Assembly (NCBI GenBank): GCA_036940085.1
Contig: JALLBK010000322.1
Span: forward strand, 1-31,034
Length of the DNA stretch: 31,034 nt
DNA from: Discostella pseudostelligera
Lineage: Eukaryota > Bacillariophyta > Thalassiosirophyceae > Thalassiosirales > Thalassiosiraceae
Reading direction: 5' to 3'
Part shown: positions 1 through 9,436 of the stretch, one piece after another
Layout: each line of letters begins with the position of its first letter
Numbering within the stretch: the stretch's first letter is position 1
Notes under the pieces: model-generated
Seen by the model: only the letters and a program-made list of their open reading frames with translations
What the model was told of the DNA's origin: nothing
The model's database searches: none
Made by a program: the position numbers and the translations under genes

Positions 1-3
1 TTT

Positions 4-30
4 GGCGGGAGAAGATATTGGGTGACGTCA
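4..30. promoter_or_regulatory. E2F-like site plus CRE-type palindrome upstream of the UPRT gene
   Basis: Seen directly: GGCGGGA at 4-10 (within TTTGGCGGGA), followed by GATAT at 14-18 and the perfect palindrome TGACGTCA at 23-30. The start codon of the uracil phosphoribosyltransferase gene is at 193. Established: TTTGGCGGGAA is the E2F/DP consensus, and TGACGTCA is the CRE/ATF site bound by bZIP factors. Inference: these are promoter elements of the UPRT gene. The same pair of sites recurs at 28573-28671. Confidence 0.5.
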
Positions 31-192
31 GACATCAACCTTCCGGAATTCTCACTTCATCGCAGTTGATTCCGAAGCCGAAGAGATTCGCCGCCATGGC
101 CAACACACAACACCAATCCATTGCAATGCACTTCCCATAATCTTCAATCAAACACAAAGACCAAAGACAAAGACGGCGACTAGATATTAACC

Positions 193-1250
193 ATGGACGA
201 GAAGAAATCCGAAGACGACCAGCACCTTCACGATGGCGCTACTGCCCTCCCCCTCCTCTCTCCCTCCAAGGTAGAACCCAATTTCGAAGCACCCTACGGC
301 CCTACCGTGCACATTTCGAAACATCCCGTTTTGAAACACAAACTGTCCATACTACGCTCCTCCTCCACCAAACCCGCCGCCTTCCGAACAGTATTGCGTG
401 AAATTACATTTCATTTGGCCTATGAAGCCACGGCGACATTAACAACGCGTGATATTCCCATTACAGTCCCCTCGGCAAAAGTTCAATTGAACGGAGGAAG
501 TGGTGGCGGCGATCATCATCATTTGGATGCCATTGGTCAAAAGATCAGAGAAAAAGTGGCACTCATCCCCATCCTCCGTAGTGGACTAGGCATGGTCGAT
601 CCGATGCTCGAATTAATCGATAATGCCACAGTCCATCACATAGGGATGTATCGCAATTCCAAAAGTTTAATGCCCGTGCAGTATTATAATCGACTACCCA
701 AAATTTGTGATGTGGATGTGGCATATATTTTGGATCCATTGATTGCTACGAGTGCTACGGTGATTAGTGTGGTCGGAATGATGAAGAAAGTGAGTTGAAT
801 GAAAGAGAGAAAGATATGGCGATGCTTGTCGAGGAGGATGATGATGATGGTGTTGTGTTTGTCTAAATGTTGTTGTTGTTGTAAATCTCACGTCATTGTT
901 CTTGTTTGAAACAAATCAACTCTCTCCTCTCAAACTTTGTTTCCATCATATCTACACAGTGGGGAGTATCCACAATCCACGTCCTATCCGTAATCGCCTC
1001 CCGCAAAGGTCTCTCGGAATTACTCAAAAACCATCCCGATGTTCATGTTACGATTGGTCATGTTGATGAAGCCTTGAATGAAGAGGGAGATTTAGTACCC
1101 GGGTTGGGAGATGCGGGAGATCGTCTCTTTGGTACCACACATCCATCTATTTTGGAAGGAGGAGGAGAGGATGGTGAGGAACATGAGGATCAAGAGTTGG
1201 TGCATTTTAGTAAGAGGAAACGAACGATGAGTGTGGATGTTGGTAATTAA
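193..1250 (+). CDS. Uracil phosphoribosyltransferase (two exons)
   Basis: Pyrimidine-salvage enzyme of the UPRT family (uracil + PRPP to UMP + PPi), probably cytosolic since no targeting peptide is visible. Exons are 193-789 and 960-1250; the 170-nt intron (790-959, GTGAGT...CAG) is phase 0, giving 295 aa. The ATG at 193 is the first of the frame. Family landmarks in order: IPILRSGLGMVDPML, HIGMYRNS, PVQYYNRLP, the PRPP loop region DPLIATSATV (about residues 180-189), the W-G-V segment that opens exon 2, and the uracil-binding signature PGLGDAGDRLFGT near residue 250. Splicing joins MMKK to WGVSTI exactly as family members run. Intron retention stops translation after two codons. Oddities: a Gly/His-rich insert at about residues 99-112, an acidic C-terminal tail, and SAT where the PRPP loop normally has GGS/GGT. 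Family assignment is secure; catalytic competence is less so. Confidence 0.93.
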
Positions 1251-1546
1251 CTAATGGCGGAGAGTTGAGTGGAGGTTTGGAAAAGAAAGAGGAGGCGGAG
1301 GAGAGAGTTTGTGGAAAGAGTAGTAGGCATTGGATATGATTATTTCGCATCATTCAGTGCAATGAAGAGGAAGCAACGATTTGAGCTAATTTGAGGCATC
1401 TTGAATTGCTATGCCAGTTACCGTAATTAGCAATTATGTTTTATATTACAATCTTGATGCTTACCCTCGCATATTTCTCTCGCTGATTTACCTCTCTCAC
1501 TTTCGTCCATTTGTCATCGTGTTCTATCCTATTGCATCATTTCTCC
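1251..1546. other. Convergent 3' intergenic region
   Basis: This 296-bp stretch separates the stop codons of the UPRT gene (+) and the DUF445 gene (-). It holds a purine-rich GGA/GAA run at about 1257-1320 and AT-rich sequence at 1390-1460. No coding or RNA gene is evident; it presumably carries both 3' UTRs. Confidence 0.6.
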
Positions 1547-3464
1547 TCATGTAGGTTCCTTATGCCGTCTTCCGCTCAAATACCGGTAGGTCCTCTTCTT
1601 CAACCGTCTAGTCCTCTGTATCAAGCGAGCTGCAAAGTAAAGTAAATTCTTCCGCGGCTTGATGGCAACTGATATGGCATACATTCCAATCACCGAACCC
1701 ACCAGCGATAAAATGTTTGTATTGCTCCCGAAGCTAAACTTTGGCCAATGGATAGAGATTGAGCCAGTAGATAAGAATTGTTGGACCAATCCAGCCAAGA
1801 ATCCAAGACCACCCCCCGATAAAATGAGTGTCATCTCATCCTCCTCGAAGATTGGATGCAATACCTTTTCGAATTGTGCCGATGTCATGGCCATCATCCG
1901 CGCACGTAATGTCTGTTCAATCTCCAATGCTTCATCGACATACTCGTGCAAATTCTCCAAGTAATCATATAGTTTGGCACACAGCTTCGCTGACGCGGCA
2001 TTCAATTTCCTCGGCTTGGATTCTTCCAAATCGACTGTACCTAACGTGACATCCTTGGTGAAAGATGAAAATCGTTTCGCAATAAGCTTCTCCCACTCTG
2101 GCAATGTCGTGGGATCGGTGAGCATGGATTTCCACAATTGACGAGAGGTCAATACCTTGTTGGCAAAGAATTTGCTAAAATCGGCCGACACTTCATTCTG
2201 ACGCCGTAGGAACAATCCCTGGAGAACAATCGGTCCGATCTTCAGTGGATTAATCGGTTCAAATATCCACTTCAATGCCAACCAATTGGTAGCCAAGCCC
2301 ACAATCAATCCACCAATACTCAATGTCCACGGATTATCCCAATAGATAGCTACTATCAATTGCAACACTCCCAATGCAAATCCAAACCATAATCCACTAT
2401 CCACCAGAAATATCAACTCATCCTTCCCCGATATTTGGAACAATTTCCCCAATAAGGATCGATCGGACATCATCATATTCACTACACAATTGCGTAAATT
2501 GCATATACTGCCAATATTCTTTTGTACATCGACTGTTAAATCACACAAGAATTTGTGTGCCACACGTTGTTGTACCCAACCATTCGTATTCGATGTGTAA
2601 TTCGATGTAATGTCCACAAGTACTTTTGGTTTATCGGCAAGGAACACATCAATGAATGGTTGGACAATGTGTCCACTATTTGGTAAGAGAATGTCGGCCA
2701 CGGTATCAGGATTTAATCGTTGGATAATTTCGGTCATGGTTAAGAGTTCATTGATGGTGGTGTTTACCATGGCCTCGGACATTTTGAGTGTTTTGGCAGG
2801 AATGATCCCTATATGAATAGAAAGATGAATGTGAGTATATTATTTCAGACACACACCAAGCAGTATGCAATAAATATGCGAAAAGAGAGACCCAAAGAGA
2901 AGTAAGAAACTCACCCTGCCAACCCAGCAACCCCAACGGCTCACCCTCTACTTTATAAATCGGTATTCCTCTCCACTTGATTGGATAAAATATCATTTGT
3001 ACTGCCAAATAATTAGTGAACCACCCGACGAATCCGGCAATTAATGGTATGAGACTGTAGGCTTTCCAATTGGATGTGAAGGTATTTATTCCGTGAGCGA
3101 GTATTCCTCCTCCTACTACTCCGACTGCCATTGACAGTGACATGCTGGAACTACTCCTCCTGCCATTCGGAGAATAAATAGTGCCCATTATTTTGTTGTT
3201 GTAATTATTGTTGTTGTTACGAGATAATGGTGATGCAGAGGTTATTATTTGTCCATGTTGTGGATGATGTCGGTGGTGATCATTCTGCCAATATTGCCTA
3301 CCTGGATGCAGAGCACTAGTGGAAGTGGGAGGAGGTAGAGGAGAAAATGCCTCTATCATGATCAACGGTGATGGATGGGAACATAATATTAAGATTGACG
3401 CAGCAGCGGCACCGATGCTGCCAACGATGAATACTCTGGAGAGACGACGACGGCGGCCCATCAT
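1547..3464 (-). CDS. DUF445 family membrane protein, plastid-type presequence (two exons)
   Basis: A DUF445 (YheB/YjiN-like) integral membrane protein of unknown biochemical role. Exon 1 is 3464-2915 and exon 2 is 2808-1547; the 106-nt intron (GTGAGT...ATAG) is phase 1, giving 603 aa. Joining the exons yields LGWQGIIPAKTLKM, the expected family sequence. The family motif occurs twice: GWFTNYLAVQMIFYP in exon 1 and GLATNWLALKWIFEP in exon 2, each followed by a Gly-rich loop, and then GLFLRRQNEVSADFSKFF. Hydrophobic segments flank these motifs and recur near the C terminus. The N terminus (RRRR, a hydrophobic stretch of about 20 residues, then IEAFSPL) fits a signal peptide plus the Phe-type transit motif of red-lineage plastids, followed by a low-complexity His/Asn linker. 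Plastid location is an inference from that presequence. The gene shares its divergent promoter with the RNA-binding protein gene. Confidence 0.88.
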
Positions 3465-4120
3465 TTATTTTCTTCGCGTGTGGGATACTTACGACGTGAG
3501 TTGATGCAAAAAGGTTATGGTAGTAGCAACGCTGAACAAAGTTCATGGAACATCCATTGCGAGGTGTAGATGATTATAATATTGTATGAGTTCTCTAGGA
3601 GTCTCTAGCAGCAGTATCTATCGTACTACGATACCATAGCATGGGAGATGATGGCTCAACAACAGCATATCGAACGCATCTGCCGACGATCGCCATGGTC
3701 CATCCAACAGCCGGTGCGGTGTTGGCTGGTGTTGGTGCAACAGGTTGCGATGCCGATGAGTCAGTTCCCGCCATTTTCGCAAAGATTCATGGATTCGAAG
3801 TTGAAGTCCCAAGAACCATCATGGGGATGTGGACTCCCAATATGTACGATACCATACTGAATCGTCCTTTAGTCGAGCTTCTCCCGCCATAATAATATCT
3901 TTGCACCACGTCCAGTCACCGTTCACAGACAGACGAAGATCTCGCTTTTTGCGTTTTGGGGGGGGCGCGCGGGCTGCTGTCAATTTTTATTGCCAGCCAC
4001 ACATTCCCATATCTTCATCTACAGCAGACAGACAGCCCATCGACGACGGCAGCATCGACGACGTCTATTAATTACTTACTCTTAGTTGGATAATTCAACT
4101 CGATTCCATTATTGTACAAC
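3465..4120. promoter_or_regulatory. Divergent promoter with two TCCCGCC sites
   Basis: This 656-bp region lies between the DUF445 gene (-) and the RNA-binding protein gene (+). TCCCGCC (complement of GGCGGGA) occurs at 3766-3772 and 3882-3888. A G-run (GTTTTGGGGGGGG) sits near 3954-3966 and is followed by a GC-rich block. Short open frames here (for example 3641-3892) have no recognisable features. The E2F-like reading of the sites is an inference from consensus. Confidence 0.5.
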
Positions 4121-5947
4121 ATGTCCGAAGATCGTCGTTCCCGTTCTCGATCTCGTTCTCCCGACGGTGGTGGCGGTGGGCGTCATGGCGATAATGATGA
4201 TGATGATGATCATCACCACAACAACAACAGTCATCATGGCGGCGGCGGTGGCGGGGAGAATTATGCCAATGGCGGCAACGATGGCGGCGGCGGAGAGAAT
4301 GGCGAAGAGGAGGTTAAGCTCTACGTGGGCAATTTGGATTACAGTAAGTCATACACATCTTGGGATGCCCCCCTTTTGCCCTCGACGTTGTCATTGTCGT
4401 TATTTGTCAGTGTGTGTTTTTCAAACTTCGTGTCGTCTCACCCTCTACTTACACGCCAATCGTTTATTAATTCAATATATTTAAAAACAGCCACCGACGA
4501 ACCTCGCCTTCGTGAAGTATTCGGTGCCTACGGCACCGTGACCGATGTCTTCCTCCCCATGGAACGTGGCACCAGTCGCCCTCGGGGCTTCGGTTTCGTT
4601 ACCTTCTCCACCCGGGCCGCTGCCGAAGATGCCGCGGCCAAAATGGATCAAAGTCAATTGGATGGCCGAACTGTACGAGTGAACGAAAGCAAGCCCCGTG
4701 GGGAAGGACCAGCCGACTATGGTGGCAGCCGTGGTGGTGGTGGAGCTGGAGGGGGAAGGGGAGGGGGTGGTGGACCAGGATTGGGTCCTGGTGGTACGGG
4801 CACCTTCAATCCTCAGGGTCGTGACGAGGTCAAACTCTACGTGGGGAATTTGTCATTCGAGACTACCGAAGAGAATGTTAGGAGTATGTTCGAACAGTAT
4901 GGGACAGTTACCGATTGTTTCTTACCTACGGATAGGGATACCAATAGGGTTAGGGGATTTGCATTTGTGACCATGCCGGCCAGTGAGGCAGAGAATGCTT
5001 GTAATAAGGTCAATGGGCTGGAGTTGGATGGTAGGACATTGAGGGTGAATGAGGCCCAGCCCAAGGGTGAGTAGTTGGTTTCTAATGAGAGTGTGCATTT
5101 GTTGTTTTGGCGGATGGTGTTATTTGGAGGAGTAGGACGGGGAGATCTTTTGCTGCTGCTATTGTTGCCCTGTTGTTTGTTTTGATCTTGATTTTGGTTT
5201 GGTCGATCAATACTGTGCCCGAAAATGACTCATTGCCTTCTCATCCCATCTCTGTCATTTTCGCTATTATCTCTTAGGCTTTGGCGGTGGAGGAGGACGA
5301 GGCGGACGTGGCGGCTATGATGATGGGCGTGGCGGCGGCGGCGGTGGATGGGGAGGAGGTGGAGGACGGGGCGGTTATGATGATGGACGTGGTGGAGGAG
5401 GAGGTGGATGGGGAGGGGGGGGATACGGTGGTGGACGCGATGATTACCGTGGTGGAGGCGGAGGTGGATATGGCGGTGATCGCGGCGGCGGAGGAGGAGG
5501 GTATGGCGGTGACCGTGGTGGTGGAGGATATGGCGGCGGTGGGGGAGGGTATGGTGGTGGTGGAGGACGCGGCGGTTATGATGATGGACGTGGCGGAGGT
5601 GGTAGTGCCGGTGGCGGATATGGTGGAGGAGGTTACGGTGGCAGGGGTGGCGGTCAGTTCTTTCAATTGATTTGATTCTCTTCTTGTGTCTATCATTTGT
5701 TTTTCTAATGTGTTGTAAGATGCGAAATCCACAGGTGGAGGATATGATCGTGGTGGTGGATATGATGACTATCGTGGAGGAGGAGGAGGTGGCGGGTACA
5801 ATGACGGTGGCGGTGAGTATCGACCTAGTGGTGGTGGTTAATTTCTCTGGTGGGACAACATCATCTCATTCGATTCATCTTGTGCGCTCTCTCGTTCTTT
5901 GCTCCAACTCAGGATATTCTGGCGGCGGTGGCTATGGAGGGTATTAA
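4121..5947 (+). CDS. SR/RGG RNA-binding protein with two RRM domains (five exons)
   Basis: A nuclear hnRNP/SR-like RNA-binding protein, probably acting in pre-mRNA processing. Exons: 4121-4343, 4491-5066, 5278-5652, 5735-5812, 5913-5947; 428 aa. Introns start GTAAGT, GTGAGT, GTCAGT and GTGAGT and end in AG; every junction splits a codon after its first base. Domains: N-terminal RS dipeptides (residues about 5-13); a Gly/Asp/His-rich linker; RRM1 with RNP2 KLYVGNLDY and RNP1 RGFGFVTF; a Gly-rich linker; RRM2 with RNP2 KLYVGNLSF and RNP1 RGFAFVTM; and a C-terminal RGG/GGY-rich tail of about 160 residues containing repeated [10 protein letters not shown] units. The ATG at 4121 gives [10 protein letters not shown]; the frame has only a TTG further upstream. 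Intron 1 (147 nt) is a multiple of three and has no stop, so its retention would insert 49 residues into RRM1. Retention of intron 3 or 4 would end the protein early with short alternative tails. Confidence 0.88.
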
Positions 5948-6146
5948 GTTGAATTGTGCACGGTAAGTTCCGCTCTCGCGAGAGAAGTTTCGATATCCGA
6001 GGCCTAGGCGATTTCATCGTTTGAGGTAGGAGAAGGGGAGGGTATCGAGATGCTGTCACTTGAGGAAGTGTTTCATGAAGTCTCGACTGTTTCGAGTGAG
6101 AAGATCCGTCCCCAAAGTGAGAGAGAGAGAGGTTGAATTGTGCACG
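5948..6146 (+). repeat. 15-bp direct repeat bracketing a GT...AG segment in the 3' region
   Basis: The 15-mer GTTGAATTGTGCACG occurs at 5948-5962, directly after the TAA of the RNA-binding protein gene, and again at 6132-6146. The 169 bp between them (5963-6131) begin GTAAGTTC and end in a GA-dinucleotide run finishing AG. Possible readings are a 3' UTR intron flanked by a duplication, or a small insertion with its target duplication. The repeat itself is certain; the interpretation is not. Confidence 0.6.
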
Positions 6147-7731
6147 AAGAAAGATGATAACAAACACTCTTGATTTGTGACGCCGGAGGTTTATTCTGCG
6201 CGTGGTCCCAGTTCATCTTGACGAGACAGAAGAAATCATGGAGGCATTCTGCTTTGAACGACGCGGTTTGTGAAAAGACGAGAAGTAGTTTACCTCTTGT
6301 GACTCTCTTGATCCGACAGTTGGGTTTCTGTGTTACCTCAGCTAGCCGATTGTGGATCCCTTGAAGTCGATGTTGTTTGAGCTCCCTAGCATCATTCCGC
6401 GAAGTGTTCTATATCAATCCACTCATCGTCCGAAGTATCTTGTGAAGGATGCTATGTGAAGGTCTTTCAATCGCGAGTGGCGACGTGTTCACGACAATGC
6501 CTCGTTCCCGGAGATTCCTGGCTGGTTCCATTTCGAGATGTACCTTTCGGGAGGTTCTTGCATGTGCAGCCGGGAGCGCTGGTGGTGTCCTTGAAGATTG
6601 AGGAGTGCGGATGACGATCCATGTACGTGAAACACAATTGTGCTCAGAGGTTCATGAAGGATTCCGCATATGTGAAGGTCCGCTGCGAATTTTTATGCCA
6701 GCTCTACTCGGTGAGGCATTAGCTGTGGAAAATTCATGAAGAAGAGATCCGGAAGAACTTTGGCATGCCGTTACCGATCAGCTGCGTTCAGCGGTGCATC
6801 TGCGAAGAAGTTGCTGGATAAATCTATCGGCCGAGCCAATTTGAAGCTTATTTCATCGATGATGCATCTGAGATTTCCATTGATCGCCAAGTCAAGATGT
6901 TGCCTCGATGCCCTCCTCATTGTTTTCTCACTGCTGTCAAGTTATCAGGCCGATTCTTACTCACCTCTCTGTTCCATCTTTGTTTTAGGTGAAAGCGGCG
7001 GGCGATATCAATGATGTACCCGACGATTTAGACTCGCACGATGCAGATGCAGAGAGCATTTTCACTTGCACTTTTTTAGTAGGAATTCAGTAGTCTCCTT
7101 GGTGGTCCAAAGAAGCGATAATGATAAACAATTGGGGTTCATACGTTGTAGATTGGGTATTCACCTCAATGGATTTGACGTCCTTTGAGCTGTGCGATTG
7201 TGTTTTCATTACGTTCTCTGTGCTACTACTTCTGTATCCGACACATGGTCAATGAAATAATTGCATGGTCAAATATTGATCAACAACTTGTGAGGCTGAT
7301 GTCTGCGTCGTCAATTTAGTCCTTGCGCATCGTACCCTACTGTTCCGGCATTGCAAGGTCGTCATCTGCCGAAAGTGGGAGACTGTTGTTCACTGCAACC
7401 GCGCCCATGCCTCTTGCTGTGGAACATACTGTACTCCTCTGGAGTGAAATAATCCAGCCGCCAACAAACGATGACATTCCCATCTGAACATTTCTTCCTA
7501 ATCCTCGATGAAACTGGTCGCCGATGTTCTTCTCGAACTCGTTACTGTGAAAGAGCACTCGAACAAGTTGAACTTGAAACATGTCACCAAATGAAGGGGT
7601 CCAGTTTGATTGGCGACATCCACCCTTATTATGGCGAACGATTGGAAAGTCTTTCCCTGTTTTGTAAAGAAACATTATGCTTTAAGGTAGTGATTTACTT
7701 GCGACTTATTCTATCGTTTTCTGTATTGACA
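6147..7731. other. Long stretch without a supportable gene
   Basis: About 1.6 kb with only short, mutually inconsistent open frames on both strands (for example 6736-7014 + and 7337-7675 -). None shows a recognisable motif, presequence or splice-consistent extension. Between about 6360 and 6620 all three forward frames are open for 30-50 codons and broken by stops, with protein-like composition, so a decayed exon is possible but not demonstrable. It is the largest region here lacking the GGCGGGA site. Confidence 0.5.
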
Positions 7732-9118
7732 TTAATCCTCCTTAGTATATTTTCCATAGAAGTTATCGCCCCCTTTGATAATCGAACTTTTGAACAGCGT
7801 TTCAGGGGTTAGCACAGGTGGGAGCTTGTCCTGATAATAGGCGGTGAGCTCAGGGAGTTTGCTATTACAGATGGCTTTTTGCTCTTCGACTGCCACCAAC
7901 AACTGCTTCATGCAGGCCTTCTGAAATCCGCAACCTTCTTCAGCGGCTTTATCCATTACAGCCTTGAAAAAATCCTTAAGGTCGACAACCTTGATGAATT
8001 GCTCGAATAAAGCAAAATTGAATGAAGGGCCTCGCAATATGCCATGACGTGCTCCTTCAAGGGTGTTTTCGACCTGACGCGATGTAAGCATCGGCCACGC
8101 CGCCAAGCACCCCGGTAACGAAATCAGCCTCTGCAAAAACGTGAAAGTCTCGGGCAACGGTTGTACTATCATCTGCGTTGTTGCTGGGGTTGCTAGCAGA
8201 GGAGACGCTGACCAGCTTTTCTATGTTAGCGTATAGGACTGTTTTATTGTCTGCTGCGTTTCTGCCATTGTCCTCCTCATACCCCAGCTCATTCTCATCG
8301 TTTTCACAGTGGAAGGCATTAAGAAGAATTTTGTTCTTTGTGATGCCCGAATATGAAAATGTAAGGCTGGGAGATTCAAACGCATCTGCAAGTCCGAGAC
8401 GGTGATAATTGGTAGGAAGCTTGGCCACATCAAGTCCTGGAAGTACAATGTCAAACCCCTTGTCGAAGTACTTATTCAGCCTGACGGAACTGGGAAAATA
8501 ATCTTCTGTTTCGACTCGAATAGCCATGTTCTCAAAACTCCACTTTCCTTCTTCTGTGACCCACACCGATGAGCCGTCAAATGAGGCGCCACACACGCCA
8601 ATGTCTACTTGACGTACAACCTCCTCCAAAGAACAATAATTGCAGAGAACAATCTGAATTGGACTCTTCAGTGCACGCACCCAAACTGTGACGACGCAAC
8701 CCTTTCGAACGGCTTCGATGGACATTGTTCGTACACACGGATCTTCATAGCCATTCTCAAGCGCGCATTCCTTAGCGGCCTTGTTATACTCCTCTACCGA
8801 TTCCTTCTCCGCGTGAAGTAAAAAGTTGAGGACTTCTCTGGCTTTGTTGACGCACTCCTCCGGAGTGTTAAGACCAAACATGAAGAGATCAAGGTCCTTT
8901 GGGGTACGACCCATGAGGATATCCACGACAGCCCCACCACGGATAGCCAAGTTGTCCGTCATCTCGCTGAGGGCTGGATAGTGATTGAAGAATGTATCAG
9001 CAAAGGAAGCACTTGTCATTGGAGAGCGTGCTGTATATCTCGATGCCTTGACCAAGGTGGCGTCAGAGTAGTCATATGAACGGGTTGTACCCACATCGTC
9101 GATGCTGAACAAGGTCAT
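7732..9118 (-). CDS. Nucleotidyltransferase-fold protein (poly(A) polymerase head-like), with a frame break
   Basis: Contains the signature of the class II poly(A) polymerase/CCA-transferase head domain: AIRGGAVVDILMGR followed by PKDLDLFMFG (RGG about residues 60-62 and the D-x-D pair about residues 75 and 77, counted from the ATG at 9118). Substrate and pathway cannot be read from sequence. The frame is open upstream to an ATG at 9262, but a TTTTGGCGGGAA promoter-type site lies inside that extension (9219-9225), so the ATG at 9118 is preferred. The frame ends at 8057, while a clearly protein-like frame shifted by one continues from about 8073 to the stop at 7732 (ending GKYTKED). Either a one-base shift near 8073-8075 joins IAS to VENTLEGARHG, or a 139-nt intron (8212-8074, GTCAGC...TCAG) joins IEKL to VENTLEGARHG. 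The shift gives about 461 aa. Residues after the head domain are not recognised. Confidence 0.6.
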
Positions 9119-9218
9119 GATTAAACGTCTGTAATTAATTGGCGGATGGCGATGACTCTGGACGCTGATAAAGCTACGGTTGTCGTGGTCAACGGAAGCA
9201 ACTCCTTGGATCCCTACT

Positions 9219-9225
9219 TCCCGCC
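9219..9225. promoter_or_regulatory. TCCCGCC (GGCGGGA complement) upstream of the nucleotidyltransferase gene
   Basis: On the minus strand this reads TTTTGGCGGGAAGTA, about 100 nt 5' of the ATG at 9118. This spacing resembles that of other copies in the window and argues against use of the upstream ATG at 9262. The functional role is inferred. Confidence 0.4.
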
Positions 9226-9436
9226 AAAAGTATGATTTCCTCCACGTGGACATGATTGTCACTGCCTAGCCTCTCTACAGCTCTCTACCTATCGTACCAG
9301 CGCAGAAGTCAACGAGGGGACTGTTGAGTAGGACAGCTTGGATTATATATCGATTATCATCTTCCGTAGTGATTGGCTGCACTCACCTTATGCTCCTCAT
9401 GGTCGATATCCTCTCTCACAGAATACCATGCGCCCA

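Noticed and set aside
3641..3892. 83-aa plus-strand frame in the DUF445/RRM divergent promoter
   Set aside because: Overlaps both TCCCGCC sites, has competing frames and no family features.
5281..5670. 129-aa plus-strand Val/Glu/Asp-rich frame
   Set aside because: Off-frame reading of the RGG exon; the splice-consistent frame gives [10 protein letters not shown] repeats.
5274..5732. 152-aa minus-strand frame rich in Ser/Thr/Ala
   Set aside because: It is the antisense of the Gly-rich RGG exon; low-complexity GGN codons leave all frames open.
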